Below, in pieces: positions 15,244 to 22,920 of a stretch of 44,740 nt of DNA. Every line of letters starts with the position of its first letter. The first letter of the stretch is position 1. Source of the DNA: an uncultured Spirochaetales bacterium (GTDB taxonomy: Bacteria > Spirochaetota > Spirochaetia > Sphaerochaetales > Sphaerochaetaceae); NCBI GenBank assembly GCA_949287505.1, contig CASEGX010000111.1:1-44740 (forward strand), in the 5' to 3' direction. A model generated the notes under the pieces. The model was not told where the DNA came from, did no database searches, and worked only from the letters and a program-made list of their open reading frames with translations. A program made the translations under genes and the position numbers.

Positions 15244-17421
15244 GTGAAGCGTATCATTCTTTCCATACTCGTTTTTCTTTTTCTGACAGCCATGCTTCCG
15301 GCTTCAATATTCCGGCCGGAATTCGCGCTTGTTCTCTCCGGTGGAGGCGCAAGGGGGATTGCCCATATAGCAATTCTTGAAGAGCTGGACAGAAGGGGAA
15401 TTGTCCCTGATATGGTCATCGGTACCAGCATGGGAGCCGTTGTCGGAAGTCTCTATGCTGCGGGCTACAGCGGCGAGGAGCTTGCCAAGATTGTCGAGGA
15501 AACGGATCTGATGAGCTATTTCCTGCATCTTTATGCTGTACGGGAGGCCGATACGCTTCCAAGTCCGTTCACCGAGTATGATACGAATCTTCTTACAGTG
15601 GAATTCGGCGCATCAGGCTTCGGTGCATCCAATGGTCTCATAGATGATCAGTACATCAATGGGTTTCTCCGCCGCTATCTGTCAAAGGTCCTCTCTGTCT
15701 CAGACTTTGATGATCTTCCGATTGCTTTCAGGGCGATAGGCACTGATATAACAAACAACAGGATGGTCGTATTCTCATCAGGCTCCCTTTTCGATGCGGT
15801 ACGCGCTTCCATGGCGATTCCTGTAGTATTCGCTCCCGTGCGCCTTGAGGATGGCAGCTACATAATGGATGGGGGCCTTGAGAACAATCTCCCGACAGAT
15901 GTCGCAAGGGACCTCGGTGCGGATATCGTTCTTGCAGTTGATGTAAATGATGCCATACACCTTTTCGGTGAACACAAGAATGACATGACCACGCTTTCAG
16001 GCACATTCACGCAGTTCTCGGATTATCTTACGGAGCCGAATTCTGCGGAAAACTACGATGAAGCTGACTGGGTGATTGTATTGGACACTTCCGCCTTCTC
16101 TTCCATGGGCTTTGGATCTGCCGAGGAGATTCTCGAGGTCGGTAAAGAAGCTGTTGCGGCTAATCAGGATGTTTTTGACGAGCTGGAGAGAAAGCTTGAG
16201 AGATGGCTTCCGATGGAAAGAGAAAGCTACAGCGAGCTTCCTTCTCCTCTGATTGAACGTGTAGTCACGGACTCGGTAATCCCCCAGTCGTATTATGGTG
16301 ACCTTGCCGAATTCGAGGGACAGAAGATGGACTATGAGACGATTACCCGGTTTGAGAGAGCTCTCGATGAGATAAGGCTCCATGAGGGACTCAAGTCCGT
16401 CACATATGAAATCCGTGATGGTGTTATTTCCGTCAAGGGAGAACGATACCCGACGCTCTCCGGAAGCATATATCTCGGTCTTACGGGTGGACTTGGAATC
16501 AGATACGATGGGACGGACGGAGGCGAACCGTACTTTGCATATACACCGGCCTTCACACTCTCGGGTCGCATGGCGGTTCTTGAACAGCTGGATTTCACGT
16601 ATGGAATCGTTGCCAATGAAGGAATAACAATCGATGCAGGTCTCATGTATCCGTTCATGTCTTCAGCTTTCCTCTATGGGGACATCGGACTGAAGTACGG
16701 ACAGCAGGCATATTATGCGATTCCGGGAACCGAGGATTACAGATTCAGCAGCGATGTCGGGCTGTTCCTGAAAGCTGGACTTGGCTTTGTCCCTTTCAGG
16801 AATTTCCGTTTTGACACGATAATAGGCCTTGATTACACATATCTTGGAAATTATATCTCCGGAGAACGGAATTTCATCTATCCGTACATCGGGCTTGGGC
16901 TTGTTTATGATGCATATGATGGACGTTCTGCTGCAAGCAACGGACTTGAGATCGAGCTGATGTTCGAGTTCGGTGGTGATTTCCCATCCTCGACTCTTTC
17001 GTATTCGATTTCCGGAAGCGTTTTCGGCTCTTTCGGGCCTACCGATATCTTCAAATTCATATTCGCTGCAGAGACTGCGACGATAAGAAGGGCTCCGGAA
17101 CTGAGCCGGGGCTATGTCTCAACCGTCATGGGAGAGAGCGCAACGGATTATATCTATGCAATGGGCGGAATACGTCTTCCTCTGCCTTTCTCGCTTTTCC
17201 TTGATGCCGGTATCTTCTTTGATATCTTCGGTGGAAGCTATGATGAGATAGTCTCCTCTTCCCGTTCGCTTGTTCCATATTCAGAGCTTTCATCCTCAAA
17301 AGAGGCGATGGATATCGGAGGATATGTGGGAGTCGGTATTGCAACATCTTTCGGACAGATAACTGCATCCCTTCATATCTCGATGACGCCTCGTGTGTCT
17401 TTCATGATCGGGATAGAGTAA
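15244..17421 (+). CDS. Patatin-like phospholipase with POTRA and outer-membrane beta-barrel (type Vd autotransporter-like)
   Basis: A 725-residue exported protein. A signal peptide (about residues 1-20, ending LPAS) precedes a patatin domain with the oxyanion motif GGGARG, the nucleophile S62 in GTSMG and the dyad aspartate D209 in MDGGLENN, so it is predicted active. A POTRA-like segment lies at about 335-410. The last 310 residues alternate aromatic and glycine-rich strands like a BamA/Omp85-type barrel. This order matches PlpD/FplA type Vd secreted phospholipases. GTG start with AGGAGG four bases upstream; it sits 8 bp after fmt and overlaps the radical SAM gene by one base. A surface lipase role is inferred. 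Confidence 0.85.
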   Translation: MKRIILSILVFLFLTAMLPASIFRPEFALVLSGGGARGIAHIAILEELDRRGIVPDMVIGTSMGAVVGSLYAAGYSGEELAKIVEETDLMSYFLHLYAVREADTLPSPFTEYDTNLLTVEFGASGFGASNGLIDDQYINGFLRRYLSKVLSVSDFDDLPIAFRAIGTDITNNRMVVFSSGSLFDAVRASMAIPVVFAPVRLEDGSYIMDGGLENNLPTDVARDLGADIVLAVDVNDAIHLFGEHKNDMTTLSGTFTQFSDYLTEPNSAENYDEADWVIVLDTSAFSSMGFGSAEEILEVGKEAVAANQDVFDELERKLERWLPMERESYSELPSPLIERVVTDSVIPQSYYGDLAEFEGQKMDYETITRFERALDEIRLHEGLKSVTYEIRDGVISVKGERYPTLSGSIYLGLTGGLGIRYDGTDGGEPYFAYTPAFTLSGRMAVLEQLDFTYGIVANEGITIDAGLMYPFMSSAFLYGDIGLKYGQQAYYAIPGTEDYRFSSDVGLFLKAGLGFVPFRNFRFDTIIGLDYTYLGNYISGERNFIYPYIGLGLVYDAYDGRSAASNGLEIELMFEFGGDFPSSTLSYSISGSVFGSFGPTDIFKFIFAAETATIRRAPELSRGYVSTVMGESATDYIYAMGGIRLPLPFSLFLDAGIFFDIFGGSYDEIVSSSRSLVPYSELSSSKEAMDIGGYVGVGIATSFGQITASLHISMTPRVSFMIGIE

Positions 17422-18395
17422 TGTATTCACGCTGGAACACATACTCATCGTATCTGCGTGAAAGATATGGGCAGAATGTATACAGAATCGGAGTGGATGC
17501 GGGATTCTCCTGCCCTAATCGCGATAAATCACGCCATGGAGGCTGTGCATTCTGTGACGGAACGGGCTCCGTGGCTGTCTACCAGAGGGCGACTGAATCA
17601 GGATTCAGGAGGACAGCCGCATATGACAGCCGGACTGCTGATACGATCCTGCCACGCCTCATGTCCATACGTGAGCAGATAGAGCGGGGTCGGGCATTTC
17701 TCGAGAGACGCTATAAGGCAAAGCTCTTCAGTCTCTCATTCCAGTCCTGGACAAACACGTATGATACTCCGGACAATCTCAGGAGGATTTACGACGAAGG
17801 TCTTGCCGTGCTTCCTTTCAAGGAACTTCTTATTTCAACGCGGCCTGACACTGTGAGCGAGGATGTGCTTGAGCTTCTTGAGAGCTATATAACCCCGGAG
17901 CTCGATGTCTGGGTCGAGTTCGGACTCCAGAGTGCAGATGATAATACGCTTCGCCTGATAAACAGAGGTCATGACCTTGCTTCATACATGGATGCCACGG
18001 AGCGCGCGCATCGCCATCACCTGAAGGTGGCGACACATGTTATTCTCGGCCTCCCAGGAGAAGGAAGGGAATCCTTCATAAGGACTGCCAGGGCTGTAAA
18101 CGATTCCGGGGTGGAAGCTGTAAAGATCCACAACCTCCATATAACAGGAGGAACAGCACTTGCAGATGACTACCTTTCAGGACTCCTGACAGTGATGTCT
18201 GAGGAGAGAACACTGGAAGCGACAGAGCTCTTTCTCAGGCATCTTGATAAACGTATCATAATCGAGAGGCTTATTTCGGAGACACCGTATCACAGGCTGC
18301 TTGCACCCAGGGTATTCCCGGATAAGTCAAAATTCCTCAGGCATCTTGAAGAGAGGATGGAAAGAAATGGAACAAGACAAGGCGATTCTGTCTAA
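17421..18395 (+). CDS. TIGR01212 family radical SAM protein (YhcC-like)
   Basis: A 324-residue radical S-adenosylmethionine protein. The Fe-S cysteines are C31, C42 and C45 (DAGFSCPNRD, GGCAFCDG), an expanded spacing typical of the YhcC/TIGR01212 group rather than the standard Cx3Cx2C. Further family motifs are FQSWTNTYD, ISTRPD, WVEFGLQSA and HVILGLPGEG, and HNLHITGGT lies near the C-terminus. The group is related to Elp3 and its reaction is not established. It overlaps the fumarase alpha gene by 29 bases. Confidence 0.88.
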   Translation: MYSRWNTYSSYLRERYGQNVYRIGVDAGFSCPNRDKSRHGGCAFCDGTGSVAVYQRATESGFRRTAAYDSRTADTILPRLMSIREQIERGRAFLERRYKAKLFSLSFQSWTNTYDTPDNLRRIYDEGLAVLPFKELLISTRPDTVSEDVLELLESYITPELDVWVEFGLQSADDNTLRLINRGHDLASYMDATERAHRHHLKVATHVILGLPGEGRESFIRTARAVNDSGVEAVKIHNLHITGGTALADDYLSGLLTVMSEERTLEATELFLRHLDKRIIIERLISETPYHRLLAPRVFPDKSKFLRHLEERMERNGTRQGDSV

Positions 18396-19206
18396 AGCGG
18401 CAGATAGGATAAAGAGATGCCTTATTGCAGCATCAAGGACACTTCCTGGCGATGTGATGGCTCTTATAGAGAATGCGGAGCCTCTGGGCGGTAAGGCTGA
18501 GAGCGTGATGAATGCAATCAGGAAGAATCTTCAGGAAGCTGTTAAGAACAATCTTCCCATGTGTCAGGACACCGGTGTCTTCTGGTGCCTTGTCAGCATA
18601 GGGCGCTCAGCTTCTGTCTCCCTTACAGACATAGAGAGCGTGGTCGTGGAAGGATGCAATCTTGCCGCCACTGAGGGTTTTTTCCGCCGCAGCATTGTGA
18701 CAGAACCATACACTGAGAGGAGAAATACAGGCACGAACCTGCCGCCTTTTATTTATTATGAGATTGTGGATGGCTCTGATGTCGAGATTTCCTTCCTGAT
18801 GAAAGGTTTCGGTTCCGAGAACTGCTCGGGTGTTAGGATGCTCAATCCTACGGCAGGGCCTGAGGGGGTAGTGGATGCCGTTGTCGACATGATGAGGAAA
18901 GCCGGAGGCAAGCCATGTCCGCCGGTGTTTCTCGGTGTCGGTGTAGGTGGCACGATGGACAGGGCCGCATTCCTTTCAAAGAAGGCTTTCTTTTCAGAGA
19001 CTTCTGACGGGGCACTGTCAGAGATGATACTCAGGAAAGTGAATGAACTCCGCATAGGCCCCGGTGGACTTGGAGGATATCCGACAGCGCTTTCTGTGTC
19101 GGTGCTTTCAGAGCCGACTCATATCGCGGGGCTTCCTGTTGCCCTCACCGTTAACTGCTGGGCAGAAAGACGGTGTACTATCCGCTTTGGCAAGGGGGAA
19201 TTATGA
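18367..19206 (+). CDS. fumA: Class I fumarate hydratase, alpha subunit (TtdA/FumA-N type)
   Basis: A 279-residue alpha subunit of the two-subunit, oxygen-sensitive Fe-S hydratases (fumarase or L-tartrate dehydratase). Cluster-binding motifs are visible in NLPMCQDTGVFWC and GFGSENCSG, followed by GVGVGGTMDRAAFLSKKA. The start at 18367 (MEQDKAILSKA) is chosen over an upstream ATG at 18301 inside the radical SAM gene. It overlaps the beta gene by four bases. Fumarase is more likely than tartrate dehydratase in a central-metabolism setting, but sequence alone does not separate them. Confidence 0.9.
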   Translation: MEQDKAILSKAADRIKRCLIAASRTLPGDVMALIENAEPLGGKAESVMNAIRKNLQEAVKNNLPMCQDTGVFWCLVSIGRSASVSLTDIESVVVEGCNLAATEGFFRRSIVTEPYTERRNTGTNLPPFIYYEIVDGSDVEISFLMKGFGSENCSGVRMLNPTAGPEGVVDAVVDMMRKAGGKPCPPVFLGVGVGGTMDRAAFLSKKAFFSETSDGALSEMILRKVNELRIGPGGLGGYPTALSVSVLSEPTHIAGLPVALTVNCWAERRCTIRFGKGEL

Positions 19207-19724
19207 AGAGAATAGAACTTCCTTTTCAAGAGAAGGATCTGCTTTCTGTAAGGGCGGGGGATGATGTCCTTCTTTCCGGAATTCTGTACGTCGGACGCGA
19301 TCAGGTTCATAAGAGGCTTTTTGAAGCGGTCAGAAGCTCTTCTCCTCTTCCTTTCCCCTTTTCCGGAAACGGCATCTATTACATGGGGCCAAGTCCGGCT
19401 CCGGATGGCTTTGCAATAGGTGCAGCCGGTCCGACCACTAGTGCGAGAATGGATCCGTTCTCTCCTTCCCTGATCAGGGCAGGACTCCGTCTGATGGTAG
19501 GAAAAGGGCCACGGAGTGAGGAGGTCCTTGCCGCGATAAAGGAATGCAAGGGGCTTTATCTGCAGGCTTATGGAGGGTGTGGGGCGCTTTACTCCTCGTG
19601 TATAAGGAAAGCTGATGTCATTGCTTATCCTGAGCTTGGTCCTGAGGCACTTCTGAGGCTTGAGATTGAAGCTTTCCCTGCAGTATGCGTCATTGATTCA
19701 GAGGGGACTTTATTCCGTGGCTGA
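19203..19724 (+). CDS. fumB: Class I fumarate hydratase, beta subunit (TtdB/FumA-C type)
   Basis: A 173-residue beta subunit completing the class I hydratase. Family motifs include LSGILYVGRDQVHKRL, YMGPSPAPDG, GPTTSARMDPF and AYGGCGALYSSCI. The ATG at 19203 lies in an ATGA overlap with the alpha gene and has a GGGGGAA site. The following small HExGH gene starts inside its last codons. Confidence 0.9.
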   Translation: MKRIELPFQEKDLLSVRAGDDVLLSGILYVGRDQVHKRLFEAVRSSSPLPFPFSGNGIYYMGPSPAPDGFAIGAAGPTTSARMDPFSPSLIRAGLRLMVGKGPRSEEVLAAIKECKGLYLQAYGGCGALYSSCIRKADVIAYPELGPEALLRLEIEAFPAVCVIDSEGTLFRG

Positions 19725-20100
19725 TGTCATTCTTTTCATCTGGCAACTGCCACAGAATATCATCGGGCTTGTTGTACGGACGTTTTTCTCAATCTCTCTT
19801 ATACGTAGAGCAGGCTCTGTGAGGATATACAGCTGGCGTTTTTCAAGCGGGGTGTCACTCGGAGCATTCTGCTTTGTCTGTGAAAGAGCTCCGGAGAGAG
19901 TGATTGCCCATGAATATGGGCATACAAGACAGAGCGTGATGCTTGGGCCGCTCTATCTTTTCGTCATAGGGCTTCCGTCTCTTGTCTGGGCTTTCCTCTA
20001 TGGCAGAGGGATTATAAGAGGGGATTATTACCGCTTCTATACCGAACGCTGGGCAGAGAGGCTTGGCTCGTCCTTTAATTCCTTTTTACAGCCGCACTGA
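19717..20100 (+). CDS. Small membrane-associated protein with HExGH metalloprotease-like motif
   Basis: A 127-residue protein read from a GTG at 19717 that overlaps the fumarase beta stop, with GAGGGG upstream. It has one hydrophobic segment around 12-28 and another around 75-95. Between them is H65-E-Y-G-H69 in APERVIAHEYGHTRQS, a zincin-type HExxH. A conserved-looking E110 in FYTERWAERLG could be a third ligand. I recognise the pattern from unnamed bacterial proteins but not a characterised function. Proteolysis is possible but unproven. The gene converges with the minus-strand gene at 20075 and overlaps its end by 26 bases. Confidence 0.7.
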   Translation: MADVILFIWQLPQNIIGLVVRTFFSISLIRRAGSVRIYSWRFSSGVSLGAFCFVCERAPERVIAHEYGHTRQSVMLGPLYLFVIGLPSLVWAFLYGRGIIRGDYYRFYTERWAERLGSSFNSFLQPH

Positions 20101-20347
20101 TTCCGAACCACAGGAGAGCGAGTGTGGAGAGCGCTATCAGGAGAGGTGTGGCCATTGAGTTCTCTGCAGCCTGATCGAAATAGATGAAGAACCTGTGGAA
20201 GACAAGTGGGCAGACGCAGAAGGCTATTCCGCCACCGATCAAAAACGCCGCAGCGAGAGGTCTGACAGCGCTTCCTCCTTTTTTCCTGACGACGAAGCCT
20301 CCGAGTATTTCAAATGCGATTATAAGTACATATGCAAGGACAAGCAT
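20075..20347 (-). CDS. Small hydrophobic membrane protein, unknown function
   Basis: A 90-residue protein with three likely membrane helices (about 2-18, 32-52 and 66-84) and a positively charged loop RKKGG between the first two. The ATG at 20347 has a strong AAGGAGG eight bases upstream, and a TATAAT box (20373-20368) lies further up, which supports a real gene. No family recognised. It converges on the HExGH gene. Confidence 0.65.
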   Translation of the reverse strand: MLVLAYVLIIAFEILGGFVVRKKGGSAVRPLAAAFLIGGGIAFCVCPLVFHRFFIYFDQAAENSMATPLLIALSTLALLWFGISAAVKRN

Positions 20348-20367
20348 TCTCTTTCCTCCTTCTCCTG

Positions 20368-20373
20368 ATTATA
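20368..20373 (-). promoter_or_regulatory. -10 box for the small membrane protein gene
   Basis: A perfect TATAAT on the minus strand (20373-20368), about 20 bases before the ATG at 20347 and just upstream of the AAGGAGG site. No good -35 was seen. Confidence 0.4.
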
Positions 20374-20417
20374 TTGCAAAAACCGCAGATAAACGACTTA
20401 AATGAGGTTTTTACATC

Positions 20418-20446
20418 TTTACTGGTGAAAATCTTTGAGGTATCTT
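20418..20446 (+). promoter_or_regulatory. FKBP lipoprotein gene promoter
   Basis: TTTACT (20418-20423), 17 bases, TATCTT (20441-20446). The predicted start near 20453 gives a leader of about 25 bases that contains a purine-rich GAGAAGGGG ribosome-binding site, unlike the leaderless promoters elsewhere in the window. Confidence 0.45.
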
Positions 20447-20477
20447 TTCCCTTGGTGGGAGAGAAGGGGCGACTGGA

Positions 20478-21227
20478 ATGCTGAAGAAAATCGCATTGAT
20501 GCTGTTTTCTGCTGTTCTTATCGTTTCATGCAGCAGAGGAATTGCCGTAGCCGGAGAGGAAAAAGCTCTCCCAGAGATGTCCGGGGATGCATATATGCTG
20601 GATAGACCAGATAATCTCACGGATGCTTTCAGTTATGTTTTCGGTTACATGCTTGCGTCCTCTGCAGGTGTTTATGGAGAGGATTTCGATTTCCAGTACA
20701 TGGCACGCGGTGTCCTTGATTACAGCACCGGTTCATCATTCTTCTCAAACGCGGAGATGTCCAGTATAGCTTCTGAGTATCAGAGGAATGCAATGGCTGA
20801 ATCTGAGAAGAATTTCAGCAAGATAAGCAGGAGAAATCTGAAAGAGGCTGAGGAATTCCTGGCCATAAACGGACAGCGCAATGGTGTGGTCACGACATCT
20901 TCTGGCTTGCAGTATGAGGTGATGGAGAAAGGGCAGGGAGATAAACCTGGGCCGGATTCTTCTGTCACGCTTCATTATACTCTGACGCTTCTCGATGGTA
21001 CCCTCGCCGACTCTTCCTATGAACGCGGAGAGCCAAGCGTGTTCAACCTGGATAACCTGATTCCAGGTTTTAAGGAGGGCGTGCTGCTGATGAATGAGGG
21101 CTCCAGATACCGTATCTGGGTGCATCCTGATCTCGGATATGGAGAGAATCCTCCTTCGGGAATCGGGCCTAATTCCCTTCTTATCTTTGATATAAACCTA
21201 ATCGATGCTGGTACTGAAGAGAGATAA
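20478..21227 (+). CDS. FKBP-type peptidyl-prolyl isomerase lipoprotein (Mip-like)
   Basis: A 249-residue exported isomerase. The N-terminal signal ends in the lipobox IVSC, with Cys at residue 16, so it is predicted to be a lipoprotein. Residues about 40-130 form a helical FKBP_N-type dimerisation domain. The FKBP catalytic domain follows from about 140, with TSSGLQYEVMEKGQG, VTLHYTLTLLDGT, LIPGFKEGVLLMNEGSRY and DLGYGENP. This is the architecture of Mip and FkpA, which fold proteins at the cell envelope. Confidence 0.9.
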   Translation: MLKKIALMLFSAVLIVSCSRGIAVAGEEKALPEMSGDAYMLDRPDNLTDAFSYVFGYMLASSAGVYGEDFDFQYMARGVLDYSTGSSFFSNAEMSSIASEYQRNAMAESEKNFSKISRRNLKEAEEFLAINGQRNGVVTTSSGLQYEVMEKGQGDKPGPDSSVTLHYTLTLLDGTLADSSYERGEPSVFNLDNLIPGFKEGVLLMNEGSRYRIWVHPDLGYGENPPSGIGPNSLLIFDINLIDAGTEER

Positions 21228-21434
21228 TCTGGAAGAAAAAACAGGATTGAGACATCATTCGGAGAATATGTTCTTTCATGTTTATCACATTGATCGACTC
21301 AAGGGGTTTTCAGAAACGGAGTGATACGGTAGCCCTGTCCAGAGAGAACGCCAGCATCTGGATTATATTTGAAAATAAGCAGGGCCTGATATTGAGATAG
21401 TCGTGATCATCCCAGATGATTCAGCATTGTGTCC

Positions 21435-22106
21435 TTATGCATCCAGCAGCTTCAGAAGCTCATCATAGGAAGACACGGACCATGTTGCTTTGTCCGATTT
21501 GTTTCCGTCGAAAGACAGATATACTGAGTCTATGCCGGCATTCAGTGCACCCTGGATGTCACTGGTAAGGCTGTCTCCTATCACAAGACAGCTTGATGCA
21601 GCAGCATTCAGTGAGGAAAGGACATAATCGAAGAACCTTTTGTCCGGTTTTGCGTATCCGATTTCATGGCTTATGAATATGCGATGGAAAAATCTTGCCG
21701 TATCCGTACGCCGTATCCGCTCTCTCTGGATGTTGGCAATCCCGTTGGTGATGAGACAGAGCGTGTATCTGTCCTTCAGTTTCTCCAGCAATCTGACTGC
21801 TCCGTCAATCATGATGCCTTCCTCGCCAAGAAACCGTGAATACTCTTCTCCTACAGTGTCCGGATCCTCATTCCGTCCGATTTCACGAAGGAAGATCCTG
21901 AACCTCTCATTCTCAAGCGTGTCCAGTGTCATCTCTCCTTTCTCGTACATCTCCCAGCACCATCTGTTGCCCTGGTGGTAAACAGGTAACAGGCTTTCGG
22001 GTATATTGTATTTACTGAAGATCTTCGACAGCGCAGCTTTCTCAGTGGCTGTGAAGTCATAGAGCGTGTTGTCAGCATCGAAGAGAAGATATGTCTTGTT
22101 TTCCAT
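21435..22106 (-). CDS. yjjG: HAD-family phosphatase, YjjG-type (pyrimidine 5'-nucleotidase-like)
   Basis: A 223-residue haloacid dehalogenase-superfamily hydrolase. Motif I is FDADNTLYDFT, motif II LITNG, motif III the lysine in EIGYAKPDKRFF, and motif IV VIGDSLTSDIQGA. The best match is the YjjG nucleotidase group that dephosphorylates non-canonical nucleoside monophosphates; substrate range is inferred. An ATG at 22112 is two codons upstream, but a TAGAAT -10 box places the transcript start on the ATG at 22106, so that start is preferred. The gap to the FKBP gene (21228-21434) shows no feature. Confidence 0.85.
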   Translation of the reverse strand: MENKTYLLFDADNTLYDFTATEKAALSKIFSKYNIPESLLPVYHQGNRWCWEMYEKGEMTLDTLENERFRIFLREIGRNEDPDTVGEEYSRFLGEEGIMIDGAVRLLEKLKDRYTLCLITNGIANIQRERIRRTDTARFFHRIFISHEIGYAKPDKRFFDYVLSSLNAAASSCLVIGDSLTSDIQGALNAGIDSVYLSFDGNKSDKATWSVSSYDELLKLLDA

Positions 22107-22112
22107 GCTCAT

Positions 22113-22118
22113 ATTCTA
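22113..22118 (-). promoter_or_regulatory. -10 box of the yjjG-like gene, leaderless type
   Basis: TAGAAT on the minus strand (22118-22113), with six bases to the ATG at 22106. The -35 region is weak (GTTCTA at 17 bases). No Shine-Dalgarno site. Confidence 0.5.
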
Positions 22119-22163
22119 GACAAAACAACAGCTTTTAGAACAGAGCTTTCCTTTTTTCCGTTC

Positions 22164-22175
22164 TGCTATGATACT
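22164..22175 (+). promoter_or_regulatory. DUF308 gene promoter, near-leaderless
   Basis: The extended -10 TGCTATGAT lies at 22164-22172, and an overlapping GATACT at 22170-22175 is exactly six bases from the ATG at 22182. Either choice gives a leader of zero to three bases. No Shine-Dalgarno site. Confidence 0.5.
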
Positions 22176-22181
22176 TAATTC

Positions 22182-22748
22182 ATGAAGAAGTATTTACCGC
22201 TCATGGTCTCAGGACTGTTAATGATATTCATCGGACTATATATGATAATCCGTCCGGATGGTTTTCTCACTGTTGTGATATCCGCATTCGGTGTCTATCT
22301 GATCATCGATGGAATAAGAACGCTCATGACAGCTTATCGGCTTCGTGATATCTTTGGCCGTTCAATCCGTGGAATCTCAATGGGAAAGGCTCTTCTCAAC
22401 ATGGTGCTTGGCCTGCTTGTGATCATCATTGCTGTCGCTTCGCCGTCGCTTATCCCGACTGTTCTCGTTTATATAATCGCAATCGCATTTCTTGTGACGG
22501 GACTGGTCGATACAGCTGACCTCATGTTCCTCTCGCGCTCCGGAGTTCCTGCACCTGGGCTTGGGCTTGAGACGATACTTTCCTTTGTCTTTTCTCTCAT
22601 TCTTTTCCTGTTCCCGAATTTCCTTACAGGTGTCGTTATGACGCTTTTTGCCGCCATTCTTTTCGCCTCGGGTGCGATGATGATATACGGAGCAGTGAGT
22701 GCCGCTGTATATTCCCGTCGTCTGAAAAAGCAGATAGATTTGAAATGA
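22182..22748 (+). CDS. DUF308 (HdeD-type) membrane protein
   Basis: A 188-residue protein with about six membrane helices in pairs and the short repeat pattern of the DUF308/HdeD family: LMIFIGLYMIIRPDGF early, and VLGLLVIIIAVASP and LIAFLVTG-like segments later. In enterobacteria HdeD relates to acid resistance, but most DUF308 members have no known role. It is divergent from the yjjG-like gene and ends just before the histidine operon leader. Confidence 0.8.
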   Translation: MKKYLPLMVSGLLMIFIGLYMIIRPDGFLTVVISAFGVYLIIDGIRTLMTAYRLRDIFGRSIRGISMGKALLNMVLGLLVIIIAVASPSLIPTVLVYIIAIAFLVTGLVDTADLMFLSRSGVPAPGLGLETILSFVFSLILFLFPNFLTGVVMTLFAAILFASGAMMIYGAVSAAVYSRRLKKQIDLK

Positions 22749-22764
22749 GGCTCACTCTTTTCTG

Positions 22765-22794
22765 TTGACTATGCTTTTTTTCTTAATGTACGAT
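22765..22794 (+). promoter_or_regulatory. Histidine operon promoter
   Basis: TTGACT (22765-22770), 18 bases, TACGAT (22789-22794), with TG directly before the -10 box. The predicted start is the A of the leader-peptide ATG at 22801, so the leader peptide is expected to be translated from a leaderless transcript. Confidence 0.65.
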
Positions 22795-22800
22795 TCTCAC

Positions 22801-22848
22801 ATGGAAAGAAGAACAGCACACATCCATCATTGCGTTTCTGAATCATGA
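22801..22848 (+). CDS. hisL: Histidine operon leader peptide
   Basis: A 15-codon frame from ATG 22801 to TGA 22846 encoding MERRTAHIHHCVSES. Three of four consecutive codons (residues 7, 9 and 10) are histidine, and the frame is followed by alternative hairpins and a terminator before hisG. This is the architecture of a translation-controlled his attenuator: ribosomes stall at the His codons when charged tRNA-His is scarce. There is no Shine-Dalgarno site, and the promoter predicts transcription starting at the ATG. The run is shorter than the seven His codons of the enterobacterial leader. Confidence 0.8.
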   Translation: MERRTAHIHHCVSES

Positions 22849-22890
22849 CAACGCCATGATGGTCTTCTGTGTATCAGGCCTCCCATTGGC
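22824..22890 (+). promoter_or_regulatory. Histidine attenuator switching segments
   Basis: Mutually exclusive pairings can be read directly. CCATCAT in the His codons (22824-22830) is complementary to ATGATGG (22856-22862). ATCATG (22842-22847) pairs with CATGAT (22855-22860). GCCATGATGG (22853-22862) can pair with CCATTGGC (22883-22890) with a two-base bulge, invading the terminator stem and loop. A ribosome stalled at the His codons would block the first pairing and favour the last, acting as antiterminator. The pairings were found by eye, without energy calculation. Confidence 0.6.
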
Positions 22891-22903
22891 GGGAGGCTTT
22901 TTT
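22878..22903 (+). terminator. Rho-independent terminator of the his attenuator
   Basis: GCCTCCC (22878-22884), a six-base loop and GGGAGGC (22891-22897) form a perfect 7-bp GC-rich stem followed by six T (22898-22903). It ends 17 bases before the hisG start. Confidence 0.85.
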
Positions 22904-22920
22904 CATTCCGGAGGAGGAGT

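Noticed and set aside
21228-21434. Possible small gene or RNA in the gap between the FKBP and yjjG-like genes
   Set aside because: No open frame with a ribosome-binding site, no strong hairpin with a T tract and no promoter pair was found.
22749-22920. T-box riboswitch ahead of hisG
   Set aside because: The region is too short, and it has a His-codon leader peptide with competing hairpins instead; no T-box consensus was seen.
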